From Ruminococcus sp. (GTDB lineage Bacteria > Bacillota > Clostridia > Oscillospirales > Ruminococcaceae), in assembly GCA_017462565.1 (NCBI GenBank), contig JAFTQW010000054.1:1-64000 (forward strand): a DNA stretch of 64,000 nucleotides, read 5' to 3'. Of this stretch, positions 8,913-17,350 are shown one piece after another. Position numbers and translations under genes: made by a program. A model generated the notes under the pieces. It worked only from the letters and a program-made list of their open reading frames with translations, did not search any database and was not told the origin of the DNA. The stretch's first letter is position 1. Every line of letters starts with the position of its first letter.

Positions 8913-10022
8913 TCAAAGCTCTATTTTACCGTAAAGACCGCCCTCGATGCTGTCTTCCGGCTTAGGTCTTTTATAATCCTTTTCAAAGCTGGTAGAAAGA
9001 TCGACCGACTTTCTCTCCATGCTGACCTCTCTGTCACGATTTCTGGGATTATTATTTCTTCTGCCTCCGTCACGGCGGTTATCACGTCTTCTGCCGCCGC
9101 CGTACTTAGGATTATTTGATGAAACGATAATTTTTCTGTAAGGCTCTTCGCCGACAGAACGTGAAGAAACTCCCTCAATCTGGGAAATAGCGGAGTGGAT
9201 AACTCTTCTTTCATAAGGGTTCATCGGCTCAAGCGGCTGTGAACGACCTGTACGGAGAACCGATCTTGCAACCTTAGCGGCAAGCTGCTCAAGAGTTTCC
9301 TTTCTCTTGCTTCTGTAACCGAGACAATCAATTGTAATTCTGAAGTAATCCTTATCGCCCTTGTTGGCGATGATAGAGCAAAGATACTGAATAGCGTCAA
9401 GAGTTTCGCCTCTTCTGCCGATAACAGTACCGTTATTGTCGCTTTCGATATTGATAACAGCGCCCGTTTCATTCTGATAGATCTGGAACTGTACGTTTAT
9501 GCCTATTGCACGGAGAATACTTGTGATATAATCTCTTGCAAGCTTAACCTTTGGATGTATAAGAGCTTCATCCTCGATAAGAGTAAAGTTCTCGATAGAA
9601 AATTCCTCCATATCGTCCTTGACAAAAGCGTTTTCGGCGGAATTTTTTTCAGTCTTTTCAACAGGCTCAGCCTTTTTTTCCTCAGTTTTTTCAGCGGTCT
9701 CAGTCTTAATCTCAGTCTTGATCTCAGGCTTGGCTTTTTCAGCAGGCTTGCTCACGGGAGCAGATTTCACAACAGCAGCCGCAGGCTCTGACTTTTTTAC
9801 AGGCTGAACATTTGCCGCAGGCTTTGCGGCGGCAGCCGGTTTAACGGGAGCTGCTTCAACAAAGCTTGCCTTTACGACAGCCTCTTTTTTTCCGATTCCG
9901 AAAAGACCTTTTTTGCCTTCTTCGATAACTTCAAATTTAATGGCTCTGATATCCTTGCCAAACTTTTTTGCCGCAAGAGACTTTGCCTCTTCAACTGATG
10001 CGGCCTTAAAAATTTCTGTCAT
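8913..10022 (-). CDS. khpB: RNA-binding protein KhpB (Jag/SpoIIIJ-associated)
   Basis: Binds RNA, in known systems as a heterodimer with KhpA (encoded here at 55037), and affects cell elongation and sporulation. The 369-residue protein has a Jag-N domain (1-52, ending GLFGIGKKEAVVKA), a long Ala/Pro/Lys/Glu linker (about 55-135), a KH domain with IGRRGETL (201-208), an R3H domain (about 235-300, with PYERRVIHSAI) and an Arg/Asn/Gly-rich basic tail. The long linker and basic tail make it longer than the roughly 210-residue Bacillus protein. It follows yidC closely, as in most Firmicutes. Confidence 0.93.
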   Translation of the reverse strand: MTEIFKAASVEEAKSLAAKKFGKDIRAIKFEVIEEGKKGLFGIGKKEAVVKASFVEAAPVKPAAAAKPAANVQPVKKSEPAAAVVKSAPVSKPAEKAKPEIKTEIKTETAEKTEEKKAEPVEKTEKNSAENAFVKDDMEEFSIENFTLIEDEALIHPKVKLARDYITSILRAIGINVQFQIYQNETGAVINIESDNNGTVIGRRGETLDAIQYLCSIIANKGDKDYFRITIDCLGYRSKRKETLEQLAAKVARSVLRTGRSQPLEPMNPYERRVIHSAISQIEGVSSRSVGEEPYRKIIVSSNNPKYGGGRRRDNRRDGGRRNNNPRNRDREVSMERKSVDLSTSFEKDYKRPKPEDSIEGGLYGKIEL

Positions 10023-10041
10023 ATAAAAAACTCCTTAAAAA

Positions 10042-11169
10042 TTAATCGTCGCTTTCGTTTTCATCGTATATATCGCCGTATTTTTCAGCCATTCTTTTTC
10101 TTGCCTCGCTTATTTTATCACGGTTATACTTATTCATTTCAGAACGTGAGATCTTATCTCCGTTTGATTTTTTCTGATTTGAAGCGCCGTTCTGCTGCTG
10201 ATTCAGAAGCTCCTGCTGCTCCATCATTCTCTGCATAAAGGTTTTCTTTTCGGGGTGCTTTTCAGCATAGAGCCTTGCTTTTTCCTTTTCCTTTTCGTTG
10301 ATGGCAGCGGTGCGTTCGGGGGTGAAATACAAATTAAGACCGAGAGTGATCAGGAAAGAGAAAAGAGCCGACCATATCCAATAGAAACCGATACCGGCAG
10401 GAACATTGAATGCGAACCATACTGAAAGAAGCGGCATGAAATACATCATAAATGTCATACAGCCGCCGCCCTGCATATTGGGGTTGGTTTTCTTCTGATG
10501 AATCTGGCTGTAAACAGAAGAAACGAGCTGTGAAAGACCGGCAAGAATCGGAATAAGTACAAGAATTATCGCTTCGCTGTTCCATGTATCAGGATGAAGC
10601 GTAGGCGTTTTGCCGAGATTAGCGCCGAAAACGGTAAAGTTTCCGATAAATTCCTGAACCTGCGAAAGAAAATTATCCGCAAGACCGCCGAATTTTTCCG
10701 GAGCGTCTGAAACGGCTGTCATAATTTCAAGCTCGCTTCTCAGGTCTTTTATTTTAAGGCTTGAACCGGCAATTTCCAGCGCACTTTTTCTTATTTCCTT
10801 AGGAATTCTTAGAATATGGGTAAGCGGCTTATAGATAACGTCGAGAACTCCGAAAAGAAGGAACATCTGAATAAACGCCGGCAGACAGCTTCCCATGGGG
10901 TTCAAGCCCTCCTGAACGTAAAGCTTCTGCTGTTCTTCCTGAAGTCTCTGCGGATTATTCGCATAGCTTTTTCTGAGCTTTTCGAGCTTAGGGTTAAGAA
11001 GCTGCATTCTTGCGGCATTTTTCTGAGTTTTGTAGTTTACCGGAAAAAGCAGTATCTTTGTAACAACCGTAAAAATTATTATCGAAATAGCGTAATTGCT
11101 GCAAACATAGCTTATAAGTTTCATAAGGTATCCGAAAGGAATACCGATAATATCATAAAGTGCGTTCAA
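10042..11169 (-). CDS. yidC: Membrane protein insertase YidC/OxaA
   Basis: Inserts membrane proteins, with or after SecYEG. The 375-residue protein starts directly with a hydrophobic segment (IGIPFGYLMKLISYVC) without the lipobox seen in Bacillus SpoIIIJ. It shows the conserved NYKTQKNAARMQLLNPKLEKLRKSYANN cytoplasmic loop in pieces, several further membrane segments, and a Lys/Glu-rich C-terminal tail typical of ribosome-interacting YidC proteins. The loop between the first segments (about 125-195) is longer than usual. It is packed between yidD and jag. Confidence 0.94.
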   Translation of the reverse strand: MNALYDIIGIPFGYLMKLISYVCSNYAISIIIFTVVTKILLFPVNYKTQKNAARMQLLNPKLEKLRKSYANNPQRLQEEQQKLYVQEGLNPMGSCLPAFIQMFLLFGVLDVIYKPLTHILRIPKEIRKSALEIAGSSLKIKDLRSELEIMTAVSDAPEKFGGLADNFLSQVQEFIGNFTVFGANLGKTPTLHPDTWNSEAIILVLIPILAGLSQLVSSVYSQIHQKKTNPNMQGGGCMTFMMYFMPLLSVWFAFNVPAGIGFYWIWSALFSFLITLGLNLYFTPERTAAINEKEKEKARLYAEKHPEKKTFMQRMMEQQELLNQQQNGASNQKKSNGDKISRSEMNKYNRDKISEARKRMAEKYGDIYDENESDD

Positions 11170-11172
11170 ATT

Positions 11173-11487
11173 TCATCCCTCTTCGTTGTCGTCTTTTTCT
11201 TCATCATTGTGACTGTAATTATTATGCTCGCTGTGAACGGCGAAATAATCTATTTTTTTCGGTCTCAGGGTAAACTTATCCGGAACGGGATCGAATCCTC
11301 CCAAAGACCATGGATTGCATCGGAATATCCTGCAAACGGAAAGCAGAAATCCACGGAAAAATCCGAATTTTCTGAAAGCTTCAAGAGCGTATCCGCTGCA
11401 GGTAGGAGTATATTTGCATTTTGCCGGAAAAAGCGGAGATATAAATTTCCGATAAAATTTTATAAGTAAAACGGCGAGATATTTCAT
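11173..11487 (-). CDS. yidD: Membrane protein insertion efficiency factor YidD
   Basis: A small membrane-associated factor that helps YidC-dependent insertion. The family core CKYTPTCSGYALEAFRKFG followed by RCNPWSLGGFDPVP is intact within 104 residues. It overlaps the rnpA stop codon by four bases and lies three bases from yidC, so rnpA-yidD-yidC-jag is a tight operon. The C-terminal tail is acidic (HNDEEKDDNEEG) and not conserved. Confidence 0.93.
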   Translation of the reverse strand: MKYLAVLLIKFYRKFISPLFPAKCKYTPTCSGYALEAFRKFGFFRGFLLSVCRIFRCNPWSLGGFDPVPDKFTLRPKKIDYFAVHSEHNNYSHNDEEKDDNEEG

Positions 11488-11873
11488 GTTCGTTTTTTCC
11501 CGTAAGAAAAGCTTCTGAACATCCTGTTTATCTCAGCAGCGCCGTATTTTTTCATATATCCGCAGTATTCCTGTGATTTAACGCCGCATATGCAGCTTCT
11601 TGCGACAATAACGATATCCATACCGACGGGAAGATCTATCTCGGCTTGTCTGTAAGCGAGACGGATAAGTCTTTTGGCCCTGTTTCTGCAAACAGCGTTT
11701 CCTACCTTTTTTCCTGCCGTAATACCGAATCTGTTATAAGGTCTGCCATTCGGACGAACATATATTACCGAATATTTGGAAGCCGAATATTTTCCTTTTT
11801 TATAAAGCGTAAGGAAGTCTTTATTATCGTTTAAAATTTCCGTATAAAGCATAATAATAATACCATAAAGCAT
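11484..11873 (-). CDS. rnpA: Ribonuclease P protein component
   Basis: Basic protein that assists RNase P RNA in tRNA 5' maturation. The RNR-type motif GNAVCRNRAKRLIRLAY, preceded by the YNRFGITAGKKVG segment, identifies the family. Two starts are possible: the ATG at 11873 (129 residues) or an internal ATG at 11852 (MLYTEILNDN, 122 residues); neither has a convincing ribosome binding site, but the shorter one matches the usual N-terminus better. A hairpin with GGCAGTT/AACTGCC arms lies just upstream of the start, and a terminator separates it from rpmH. Confidence 0.92.
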   Translation of the reverse strand: MLYGIIIMLYTEILNDNKDFLTLYKKGKYSASKYSVIYVRPNGRPYNRFGITAGKKVGNAVCRNRAKRLIRLAYRQAEIDLPVGMDIVIVARSCICGVKSQEYCGYMKKYGAAEINRMFRSFSYGKKRT

Positions 11874-11922
11874 ACATTTTCAGGCAGTTTTCACAAAAAT
11901 ATCTTCTGTAACTGCCGCTAAC

Positions 11923-11954
11923 AAAAAAGACCACAAAATAAAGATTTTGTGGTC
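11923..11954 (-). terminator. Terminator or attenuator between rpmH and rnpA
   Basis: A perfect 11-bp stem (GACCACAAAAT / ATTTTGTGGTC) followed by six T on the minus strand, right after the rpmH stop codon. It would end most rpmH transcripts before rnpA, which fits a need for much more L34 than RnpA. Confidence 0.88.
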
Positions 11955-11961
11955 AGCCTCG

Positions 11962-12096
11962 TCAGTGAGTTAATCTTGCTCTGCCCTTAGATCTTCTACG
12001 AGCTAAAACCTTTCTGCCGTTCTTAGTAGACATTCTCTTCATGAAGCCATGCTCCTTCTTTCTGTGGAGCTTCTTAGGCTGATATGTTCTTTTCAT
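11962..12096 (-). CDS. rpmH: 50S ribosomal protein L34
   Basis: A 44-residue very basic protein, [20 protein letters not shown]..., ending in [12 protein letters not shown], with the family's invariant opening (KRTYQP) and GFxxRMxTxxGRxVLxxRRxKGR core. AGGAGG lies seven bases before the ATG. It is the first gene of the leftward operon, transcribed from a strong promoter at 12265-12293. Confidence 0.97.
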   Translation of the reverse strand: MKRTYQPKKLHRKKEHGFMKRMSTKNGRKVLARRRSKGRARLTH

Positions 12097-12264
12097 ATTC
12101 AGATCCTCCTCTCTGCGCAAATGTATTATAAGAATGAAAGCTCAGAACAGTTCACGCAAAGCAAAGCTCTGCGGTTTAATTAAAAAAGCTTGTCATTCCG
12201 ATTATTGAACCTTCTCCGGCATAACAGACCAATGCCGTAATACCTGTGGTCATTACACTAAAGC

Positions 12265-12293
12265 ATTATATATTAAAAAAAAAGATATGTCAA
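12265..12293 (-). promoter_or_regulatory. rpmH promoter
   Basis: On the minus strand, consensus TTGACA (12293-12288) and TATAAT (12270-12265) are separated by 17 bases, including a run of T. The leader to rpmH is about 165 bases. Confidence 0.85.
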
Positions 12294-12420
12294 GCAATTT
12301 CCGGAATTTTTTTTAAAAAAAATAAATTTTCAGATTTTTTACCAATATGAATTCAATTACCGGCAATATATTTTTCAGATTCGTCAGTTATCTGCGATGG
12401 ACTCCGTCCCCCACGCAATA

Positions 12421-12630
12421 CCAACAACTTAAGCGGGGACTCTGTCCCCGTACCCCTGCCAAAGGGATATTATCCCTTTGGAAACCCGATATTAATTATT
12501 TCAAATACTAATGGTATTTGAAATAATTATGGCTGCCGCCAAAAATTGAATACTGTTTGGCAAAAGTTCAAGGTACAAAATCTCTTAAATTGTCGGCTTT
12601 ACTAAGAGGGACAGAGTCCCCACTTAAACC
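12421..12630 (-). repeat. Type A repeat, copy A3 (inverted)
   Basis: Reverse-oriented unit in the rpmH-dnaA gap. It has GGGGACTCTGTCCCC, CCAAAGGGATATTATCCCTTTGG, a 37-bp palindrome at 12493-12529 (arms TAATTATTTCAAATAC), then the A-specific flank that reads GGCTGCCGCC...AAAGTTCAAGGTACAAAATC and a final GGGACAGAGTCCC hairpin. Copy A4 downstream of dnaA is the same unit in the other orientation. Confidence 0.85.
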
Positions 12631-12673
12631 GGCGTCATTGCAAATATCTTTCCCCAATATGTGAAATCAAAAA

Positions 12674-12930
12674 TGTTGAAACTTTTGAAAACTGCGTTTA
12701 AAACTTTCCTGAGCGGCGGTTTTCAACATAGATTTTTCTTTTTCGCAGCGTTATTTAAGCAGGTTTTGAACATGGACAATGTTAAATCCACAAAGTTTTC
12801 AACAATATGTCAATTCAGGTGTGGAAAGCGAGCTTATTTTCTCACTCTTTATCAATAAAATCGCTTGCAATTTAAAAATTCATATGCTATAATAATATTA
12901 TATTATTATAGGATAGTGTTGTTTTCAACA
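12674..12930. other. oriC: oriC, left cluster of DnaA-box-like sites
   Basis: Six 9-mers resembling TTATCCACA lie in 257 bases upstream of dnaA: TTTTCAACA at 12720, 12796 and 12922, TGTTGAAAC at 12674, AAATCCACA at 12784, TGTGGAAAG at 12820. Most carry CAACA rather than CCACA. They surround the dnaA promoter, which fits autorepression plus the upstream half of a bipartite origin as in Bacillus. The function is inferred from position and motif density. Confidence 0.7.
12865..12893 (+). promoter_or_regulatory. dnaA promoter
   Basis: TTGCAA, 17 bases, then TATAAT with an upstream TGC that makes an extended -10. It lies about 115 bases before the dnaA start, between DnaA-box-like sites at 12820 and 12922. 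Confidence 0.8.
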
Positions 12931-13008
12931 AATTTTTATGCCTTGATCTGATTTGGACGAAAAAACGTGCCTGAATCAGCGGCAAATATACATACACGGA
13001 GGTTAAAA

Positions 13009-14379
13009 ATGAATTCATTTGAGGATGTTTTCGATAATGTTAAAAAATACTGCCTTGAAAACGATAAAATACCGGAAATCGGCATAACAACATGGATAGA
13101 CCAGATGAAGCCCCAAAGCTTCAACGGAACAGACGCTGTTTTCGGTATCCAGACTGATTTTCAGAAAAATATCGTAATGACCAAATACGGCGATATTCTT
13201 AAAGACGCTTTTTTAAACGTTCTTGGCTTTAACGTAAATATAGTTATCAACGTTGACAGCGACGAACCGGAAAAGGTAAAGGTTCCGACAGACGACGAGC
13301 TTGAACAGAAACACGCCGAGCTTGAAAAATCGTACAAATTCGCAAACTACGATTATACTTTCGATACGTTTATAGAGGGCAGATCAAACGAATTTGCTCT
13401 TGCGTGCAGTAAATCCGTTGCGAAAAACTGCGGAGAAAGAGCCGTTCCGGATTATAATCCGCTGTTTATATACGGTCCTTCCGGAATGGGAAAAACTCAT
13501 CTTATCACGGCTATTGCAAACGAGGTAAGAAAAAAGCAGCCCAGCTTCAACATCACCTATGTTACAAGCGAAACCTTCGGAAACGACCTTGTAAACGCCC
13601 TGAATACAAGCCATATCTCGAATTTTCAGGACAAATACAGAAACTCTGATATCCTTCTTATAGACGATATCCAGTTTTTCGCCGGAAAAGAACGTATGCA
13701 GGAGGAATTTTTCCATACATTCTATAAGCTTCATCAGGAGGGCAGACAGATCGTTATCACGTCCGATAAGCCGCCGAAAGAGCTTCTTACCCTCGAAGAA
13801 CGTCTCAGAACAAGGTTTGAGGGCGGTCTTATTGCCGACATTTCCGCTCCGGATTACGAAACAAGACTTGCTATCATCAACAGAAAATCCGAGCTTTTAG
13901 AACTTAAAATGCCGAGCGAGGTTGCCGAATTTATGGCAAACCGCCTTAAATCCAATATCCGTCAGCTCGAAGGAGCCGTAGTCCGCCTGAAGGCTCTCAA
14001 CCATTTTGCCGGAAGTCCGATAACGATCTCGATGGCTCAGAGCGTTATCAGAGACGTTCTTACCGACGAACAGCCTATTCCGATAACAGTTGAAAAAATC
14101 ATTTCAGAGGTTTCAACCGTTTACGGCGTTTCGCCTGACGATATCCGCTCAAATAAGCGTTCTGCGCAGATATCCATTGCAAGAAAGGTCGCAATTTTCG
14201 TCGTAAGAGAGATAACTCAGATGCCTCTTGCTTCTATAGGAACCGAATTCGGCGGAAGAGACCATTCAACTATAGTTTATTCCGTAACCAGCGTTTCGGA
14301 AGCAATGGAAAAAGACGCAAATCTTAAAAACCTCGTAGAAGATATCATAAAGAATATAAGGGATAAAAGTAAGGTTTAA
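13009..14379 (+). CDS. dnaA: Chromosomal replication initiator protein DnaA
   Basis: An AAA+ ATPase that binds DnaA boxes and opens the origin. The start was set at MNSFEDVFDNVKKYC (456 residues) because GGAGG lies seven bases before it; the frame upstream is non-coding. Domain III has Walker A GPSGMGKTH and Walker B LLIDDIQF. Domain IV ends with the signature GGRDHSTIVYSV that reads the box. The N-terminal domain I is ordinary. The flanking repeats A3 and A4 point away from each other around this gene and its boxes. Confidence 0.98.
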   Translation: MNSFEDVFDNVKKYCLENDKIPEIGITTWIDQMKPQSFNGTDAVFGIQTDFQKNIVMTKYGDILKDAFLNVLGFNVNIVINVDSDEPEKVKVPTDDELEQKHAELEKSYKFANYDYTFDTFIEGRSNEFALACSKSVAKNCGERAVPDYNPLFIYGPSGMGKTHLITAIANEVRKKQPSFNITYVTSETFGNDLVNALNTSHISNFQDKYRNSDILLIDDIQFFAGKERMQEEFFHTFYKLHQEGRQIVITSDKPPKELLTLEERLRTRFEGGLIADISAPDYETRLAIINRKSELLELKMPSEVAEFMANRLKSNIRQLEGAVVRLKALNHFAGSPITISMAQSVIRDVLTDEQPIPITVEKIISEVSTVYGVSPDDIRSNKRSAQISIARKVAIFVVREITQMPLASIGTEFGGRDHSTIVYSVTSVSEAMEKDANLKNLVEDIIKNIRDKSKV

Positions 14380-14416
14380 CAAATACTTTCCCCCGATTTT
14401 ACTTGCAATTACTTCA

Positions 14417-14583
14417 ATTTAAGAGATTTTGTACCTTGAACCTCTGCAAAATAGTATTCATTCATTGGCGACAGCCATAATTATTTCAAATACCAATGGT
14501 ATTTGAAATAATTAATACTGGGTTTCCAAAGGGTTGAATAACCCTTTGGCAGGGGTACGGGGACAGAGTCCTCGCTTAAATTG
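14417..14583 (+). repeat. Type A repeat, copy A4
   Basis: Forward unit after dnaA. It begins with TTAAGAGATTTTGTACCTTG, then GGCGACAGCCA, a 37-bp palindrome at 14478-14514 with 17-bp arms (TAATTATTTCAAATACC), CCAAAGGGTTGAATAACCCTTTGG and GGGGACAGAGTCCTC. The palindrome is identical in sequence to that of copy A15 at 60924. Confidence 0.87.
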
Positions 14584-14632
14584 ACAGCAATGTAAAAACA
14601 GAATATGGTTTAAAACTGGTTGAAAAAATAAT

Positions 14633-15065
14633 GTTTCCACACAGTTTTCAACAGTGTGTTCAAAAGTCTGTGGAATAACTTTGAAAGAGATCATTGCCGG
14701 AAATACTGCGGAAAAAGCTCCGGAAATATTTCTCCGGAAAATATTCTCTTCAACAAATTCAATTTTTCAACACTCAACAGATTTTTGAATGTTGAAACTG
14801 CAAAATGACCGTTTCCACAGATTTGTCCACTTTTCTTAAACTTCAACTCCACAAATCTCAACCAATTCAACACAAAATCGGACAACCCATAAATATTAAA
14901 CATTGCTCCCAAATTTCACAACATACCGTTGTGGACGAGTTTACTGCTATTTACAGCCGTAAAATGCTTGTCCCAACATTTCAACCGCCCCAACAACAAC
15001 AACAATATATATATTCTTATCTTATCATAATTTTGTTTTATCTTTCTTATTTTATTTTTTTATCC
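14633..15065. other. oriC: oriC, right DnaA-box cluster and AT-rich unwinding region
   Basis: Box-like 9-mers at 14633 (GTTTCCACA), 14645 (TTTTCAACA), 14669 (TGTGGAATA), 14764 (TTTTCAACA), 14790 (TGTTGAAAC), 14811 (GTTTCCACA), 14845 (AACTCCACA) and 14930 (TGTGGACGA). They are followed at about 14995-15065 by a very AT-rich tract beginning with CAA repeats and TATATATA. This order (boxes, then AT-rich DNA, then dnaN) matches the unwinding side of Firmicute origins. All leftward genes are on the minus strand and rightward replication genes on the plus strand, which supports an origin here. Confidence 0.75.
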
Positions 15066-15190
15066 GAAACTTTTCTTAACTTAAATTTAAGCTAAGAGAA
15101 AAAATCAGCTTAAATCAACGAAAAAGCTGTCCATGAACCGAGGACAGCGCTCATATATATTATCATATACCTTATGGAGGTAACATATAA

Positions 15191-16297
15191 ATGAAATTCA
15201 TCTGCAATAAAACCGAACTCAGTGAAGCTATCGGACACGTTTCAAGAGCAGTTTCACCGAAATCAACTATAGCCGCTCTTGAAGGAATAAAGGTAAAGGT
15301 TGAAAACAACGAAGTCGAACTTACAGCCTATAACCTCGAAATGGGAATAAGAACTTCCATTAAAGCCGAAACGGAAGGTTCGGGAGAATTTGTTGTAAGC
15401 ACAAGACTTTTCAGCGAATTTACAAGACGTATGTCCGGAGATGATATAACTTTCGATATCGACGAAAATCTTGTTATCAATATTTCATGCAGCGCTACCG
15501 AATGCAGCTTTCCTGCTATGAGCGCCGACGAATATCCGGAGCTTCCGGTCGTTGACTCTGAAAGAAGCTTCACCGTTAAACAGACTACTCTCCGTTCGAT
15601 GATAAATCAGACCAGCTATGCAACTTCAACAAACGAAAGCAAACCGGTTCTTACGGGAGAGCTTTTCGATATCGAGGACGGAAGCTTTAATATGGTCGCT
15701 ATAGACGGATTCCGTCTTGCTATCAGAAACGAAATAACCGAGTGCGGCGAGAAGTATCACTTTGTAGTACCGAAAAAGGCTCTGCTTGAGGTTTCTACCC
15801 TTATAAAGGACGACGATGAAAAAATCTGCACTATCTGCACAAACGACCGTCATATCATTTTTCAGATAGACAACGTCATTGTTATTTCAAGACTTCTCGA
15901 GGGCGCTTTTCATAATTATAAGCTCAGCATTCCTAACGGCTATAAAACAGAAGTAATAATCAGCAAAAGAGAATTTGCAACCTGTCTTGAACGCTGCTCG
16001 CTTCTTATCGACGAGAAAAATAAGTCGCCTATCCGCTGCGAGGTGGGCAACGGAGTTATGAAAATAAGCTGCAAAACCGGAATAGGAAAAATAAACGACG
16101 CAATATCTGCCGATATTTCCGGGGAAACAGTGACTATTGGTTTCAATAATAAGCTTCTTCTTGAAGCTTTAAGAGCTGCCGAGGGCGATAAAATACGTAT
16201 TCGTTTCAGCGGAGCTATGAAGGTTATAGAAATCCTCCCCCTCGAGGGCGAAAGCTATATCTTCCTCGTTATGCCTATTCAGCTCAAAGCAGCGTGA
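15191..16297 (+). CDS. dnaN: DNA polymerase III beta subunit (sliding clamp)
   Basis: A ring-shaped clamp for the replicase. The 368-residue protein has the standard three-domain length and ends with the expected VMPIQL-type segment, here FLVMPIQLKAA. GGAGG lies ten bases before the ATG. The last two Ala codons and the TGA stop (16289-16297) are part of the GCAGCGTGACGCTGC hairpin of repeat B1, so the repeat supplies the end of the gene. Confidence 0.97.
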   Translation: MKFICNKTELSEAIGHVSRAVSPKSTIAALEGIKVKVENNEVELTAYNLEMGIRTSIKAETEGSGEFVVSTRLFSEFTRRMSGDDITFDIDENLVINISCSATECSFPAMSADEYPELPVVDSERSFTVKQTTLRSMINQTSYATSTNESKPVLTGELFDIEDGSFNMVAIDGFRLAIRNEITECGEKYHFVVPKKALLEVSTLIKDDDEKICTICTNDRHIIFQIDNVIVISRLLEGAFHNYKLSIPNGYKTEVIISKREFATCLERCSLLIDEKNKSPIRCEVGNGVMKISCKTGIGKINDAISADISGETVTIGFNNKLLLEALRAAEGDKIRIRFSGAMKVIEILPLEGESYIFLVMPIQLKAA

Positions 16298-16612
16298 CGC
16301 TGCACCCAATCACGGAGTTACTACCCATAAAAGATAAAAAAAACACATCGCTCGTGATTTACTCATAATAATGGGATTCCAAAGGGATAATATCCCTTTG
16401 GTCAGGTCAAGGGCAGAAAGCCCTTGTGGGGTATCGGGGCAACGCCCCGTAAAAAGACAGCGTGGTGAGGAACAGCAGAGCCTAAAATCTAAAAAAATCA
16501 TCAGGAACTAACAATAGAGCATCATTCCACGCTGTCCCGAACCAGCGAGAGAGCGAAGCGTTTCGAGCGGACGGTTTATATAAATCATCCCCTGTGAGCG
16601 CAGAGTGAACAC
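16289..16612 (+). repeat. Type B modular intergenic repeat, copy B1
   Basis: Begins inside the dnaN stop region with GCAGCGTGACGCTGC, then ACCCAATCACGGAGTTAC, CGCTCGTGATTTAC, a short CCAAAGGG...CCCTTTGG unit, GGGGCAACGCCCC, and long-range inverted arms GACAGCGTGG...CCACGCTGTC. It ends TGTGAGCGCAGAGTGAACAC, 34 bases before the next gene. No frame in it is coding. Confidence 0.82.
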
Positions 16613-16646
16613 ATAAAATAAAACTTAAAACTAAAGGAGAAAAATT

Positions 16647-17114
16647 ATGATTTTTTACAGAAACTATCCATATGCGCCGAAAGCAACGTTATTCTCGGTT
16701 CTGATGAGCTGTCTTGCTCTTTGTTCTGCACTGGTATCGTTAGTAATGTTTGCGAAGATGAAAGAAAGCGTTATTATGATAATTCCAGCGCTTCTTCTCA
16801 TTGCGCTGGCGCTGTTTTTCTTTTTCTATTGTTCGCATACAGCCGCTGACAAAATGGCTGAAAAGGAAACAGAGAAGAATATCAAGAAATCGGCAAATTA
16901 TGCTCTTATGTACTGCCAGCAGCATCCGGATATGTATGAAACCCTTCTTGAAGAGAATCCGAAATTTGCCGAGGCAATGAAAGACAATGCGTCGTATGCT
17001 CTTCAGTACTGTAAGGCTCACCCGGAAATGTACGATAAGCTTGCGGCTGAAAACTTTAAATTCGGAGCAAAATATATTGTGAACGACGAAGGAAAAGTAG
17101 TTAAAAATAAATAA
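16647..17114 (+). CDS. Small membrane protein with two tandem C-terminal repeats, unknown
   Basis: Not recognised. The 155-residue protein has two membrane segments (about 14-35 and 42-61) and a soluble C-terminal half. That half holds two copies of one unit: [24 protein letters not shown] (split here as [14 protein letters not shown] and [10 protein letters not shown]) at 84-107 and [17 protein letters not shown]...ENFKF at 116-139. The pattern is YALxYCxxHPxMYxxLxxENxKF. An AAAGGAG site precedes the ATG. It interrupts the usual dnaN-yaaA adjacency and is preceded by repeat B1, so it is probably an insertion into the replication cluster. Confidence 0.75.
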   Translation: MIFYRNYPYAPKATLFSVLMSCLALCSALVSLVMFAKMKESVIMIIPALLLIALALFFFFYCSHTAADKMAEKETEKNIKKSANYALMYCQQHPDMYETLLEENPKFAEAMKDNASYALQYCKAHPEMYDKLAAENFKFGAKYIVNDEGKVVKNK

Positions 17115-17137
17115 TTAATCTGAAAGGCTGTTTTAGT

Positions 17138-17350
17138 ATGGCTAAAAATTCGATAAAAATTACAACAGAATTTATCAAGCTCGACGCTCTGCTTAAATTT
17201 GCGTCGCTTGTAGGTTCGGGCGGAGAAGCGAAAAATCTCATTCAGGACGGACAGGTTCTCGTGAACGGCGAAGTCTGCACTATGCGTGGAAAGAAAATCC
17301 GTCCGGGCGATACCGTTTCTCTTGACGGAGACGAGGTAACTGTAGAGTGA
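17138..17350 (+). CDS. yaaA: S4-domain RNA-binding protein YaaA/RlbA
   Basis: A 70-residue S4-like RNA-binding domain of the kind always found between dnaN and recF in Firmicutes. The S4 core is visible as [20 protein letters not shown]...QVLVNGEV...RGKKIRPGD. In Bacillus the protein is linked to late 50S assembly. Its stop codon overlaps the recF GTG start by four bases. Confidence 0.93.
   Translation: MAKNSIKITTEFIKLDALLKFASLVGSGGEAKNLIQDGQVLVNGEVCTMRGKKIRPGDTVSLDGDEVTVE

Noticed and set aside
10816-11469. 217-codon plus-strand open frame across yidC and yidD
   Set aside because: Lies opposite two well-identified genes and has no family features.
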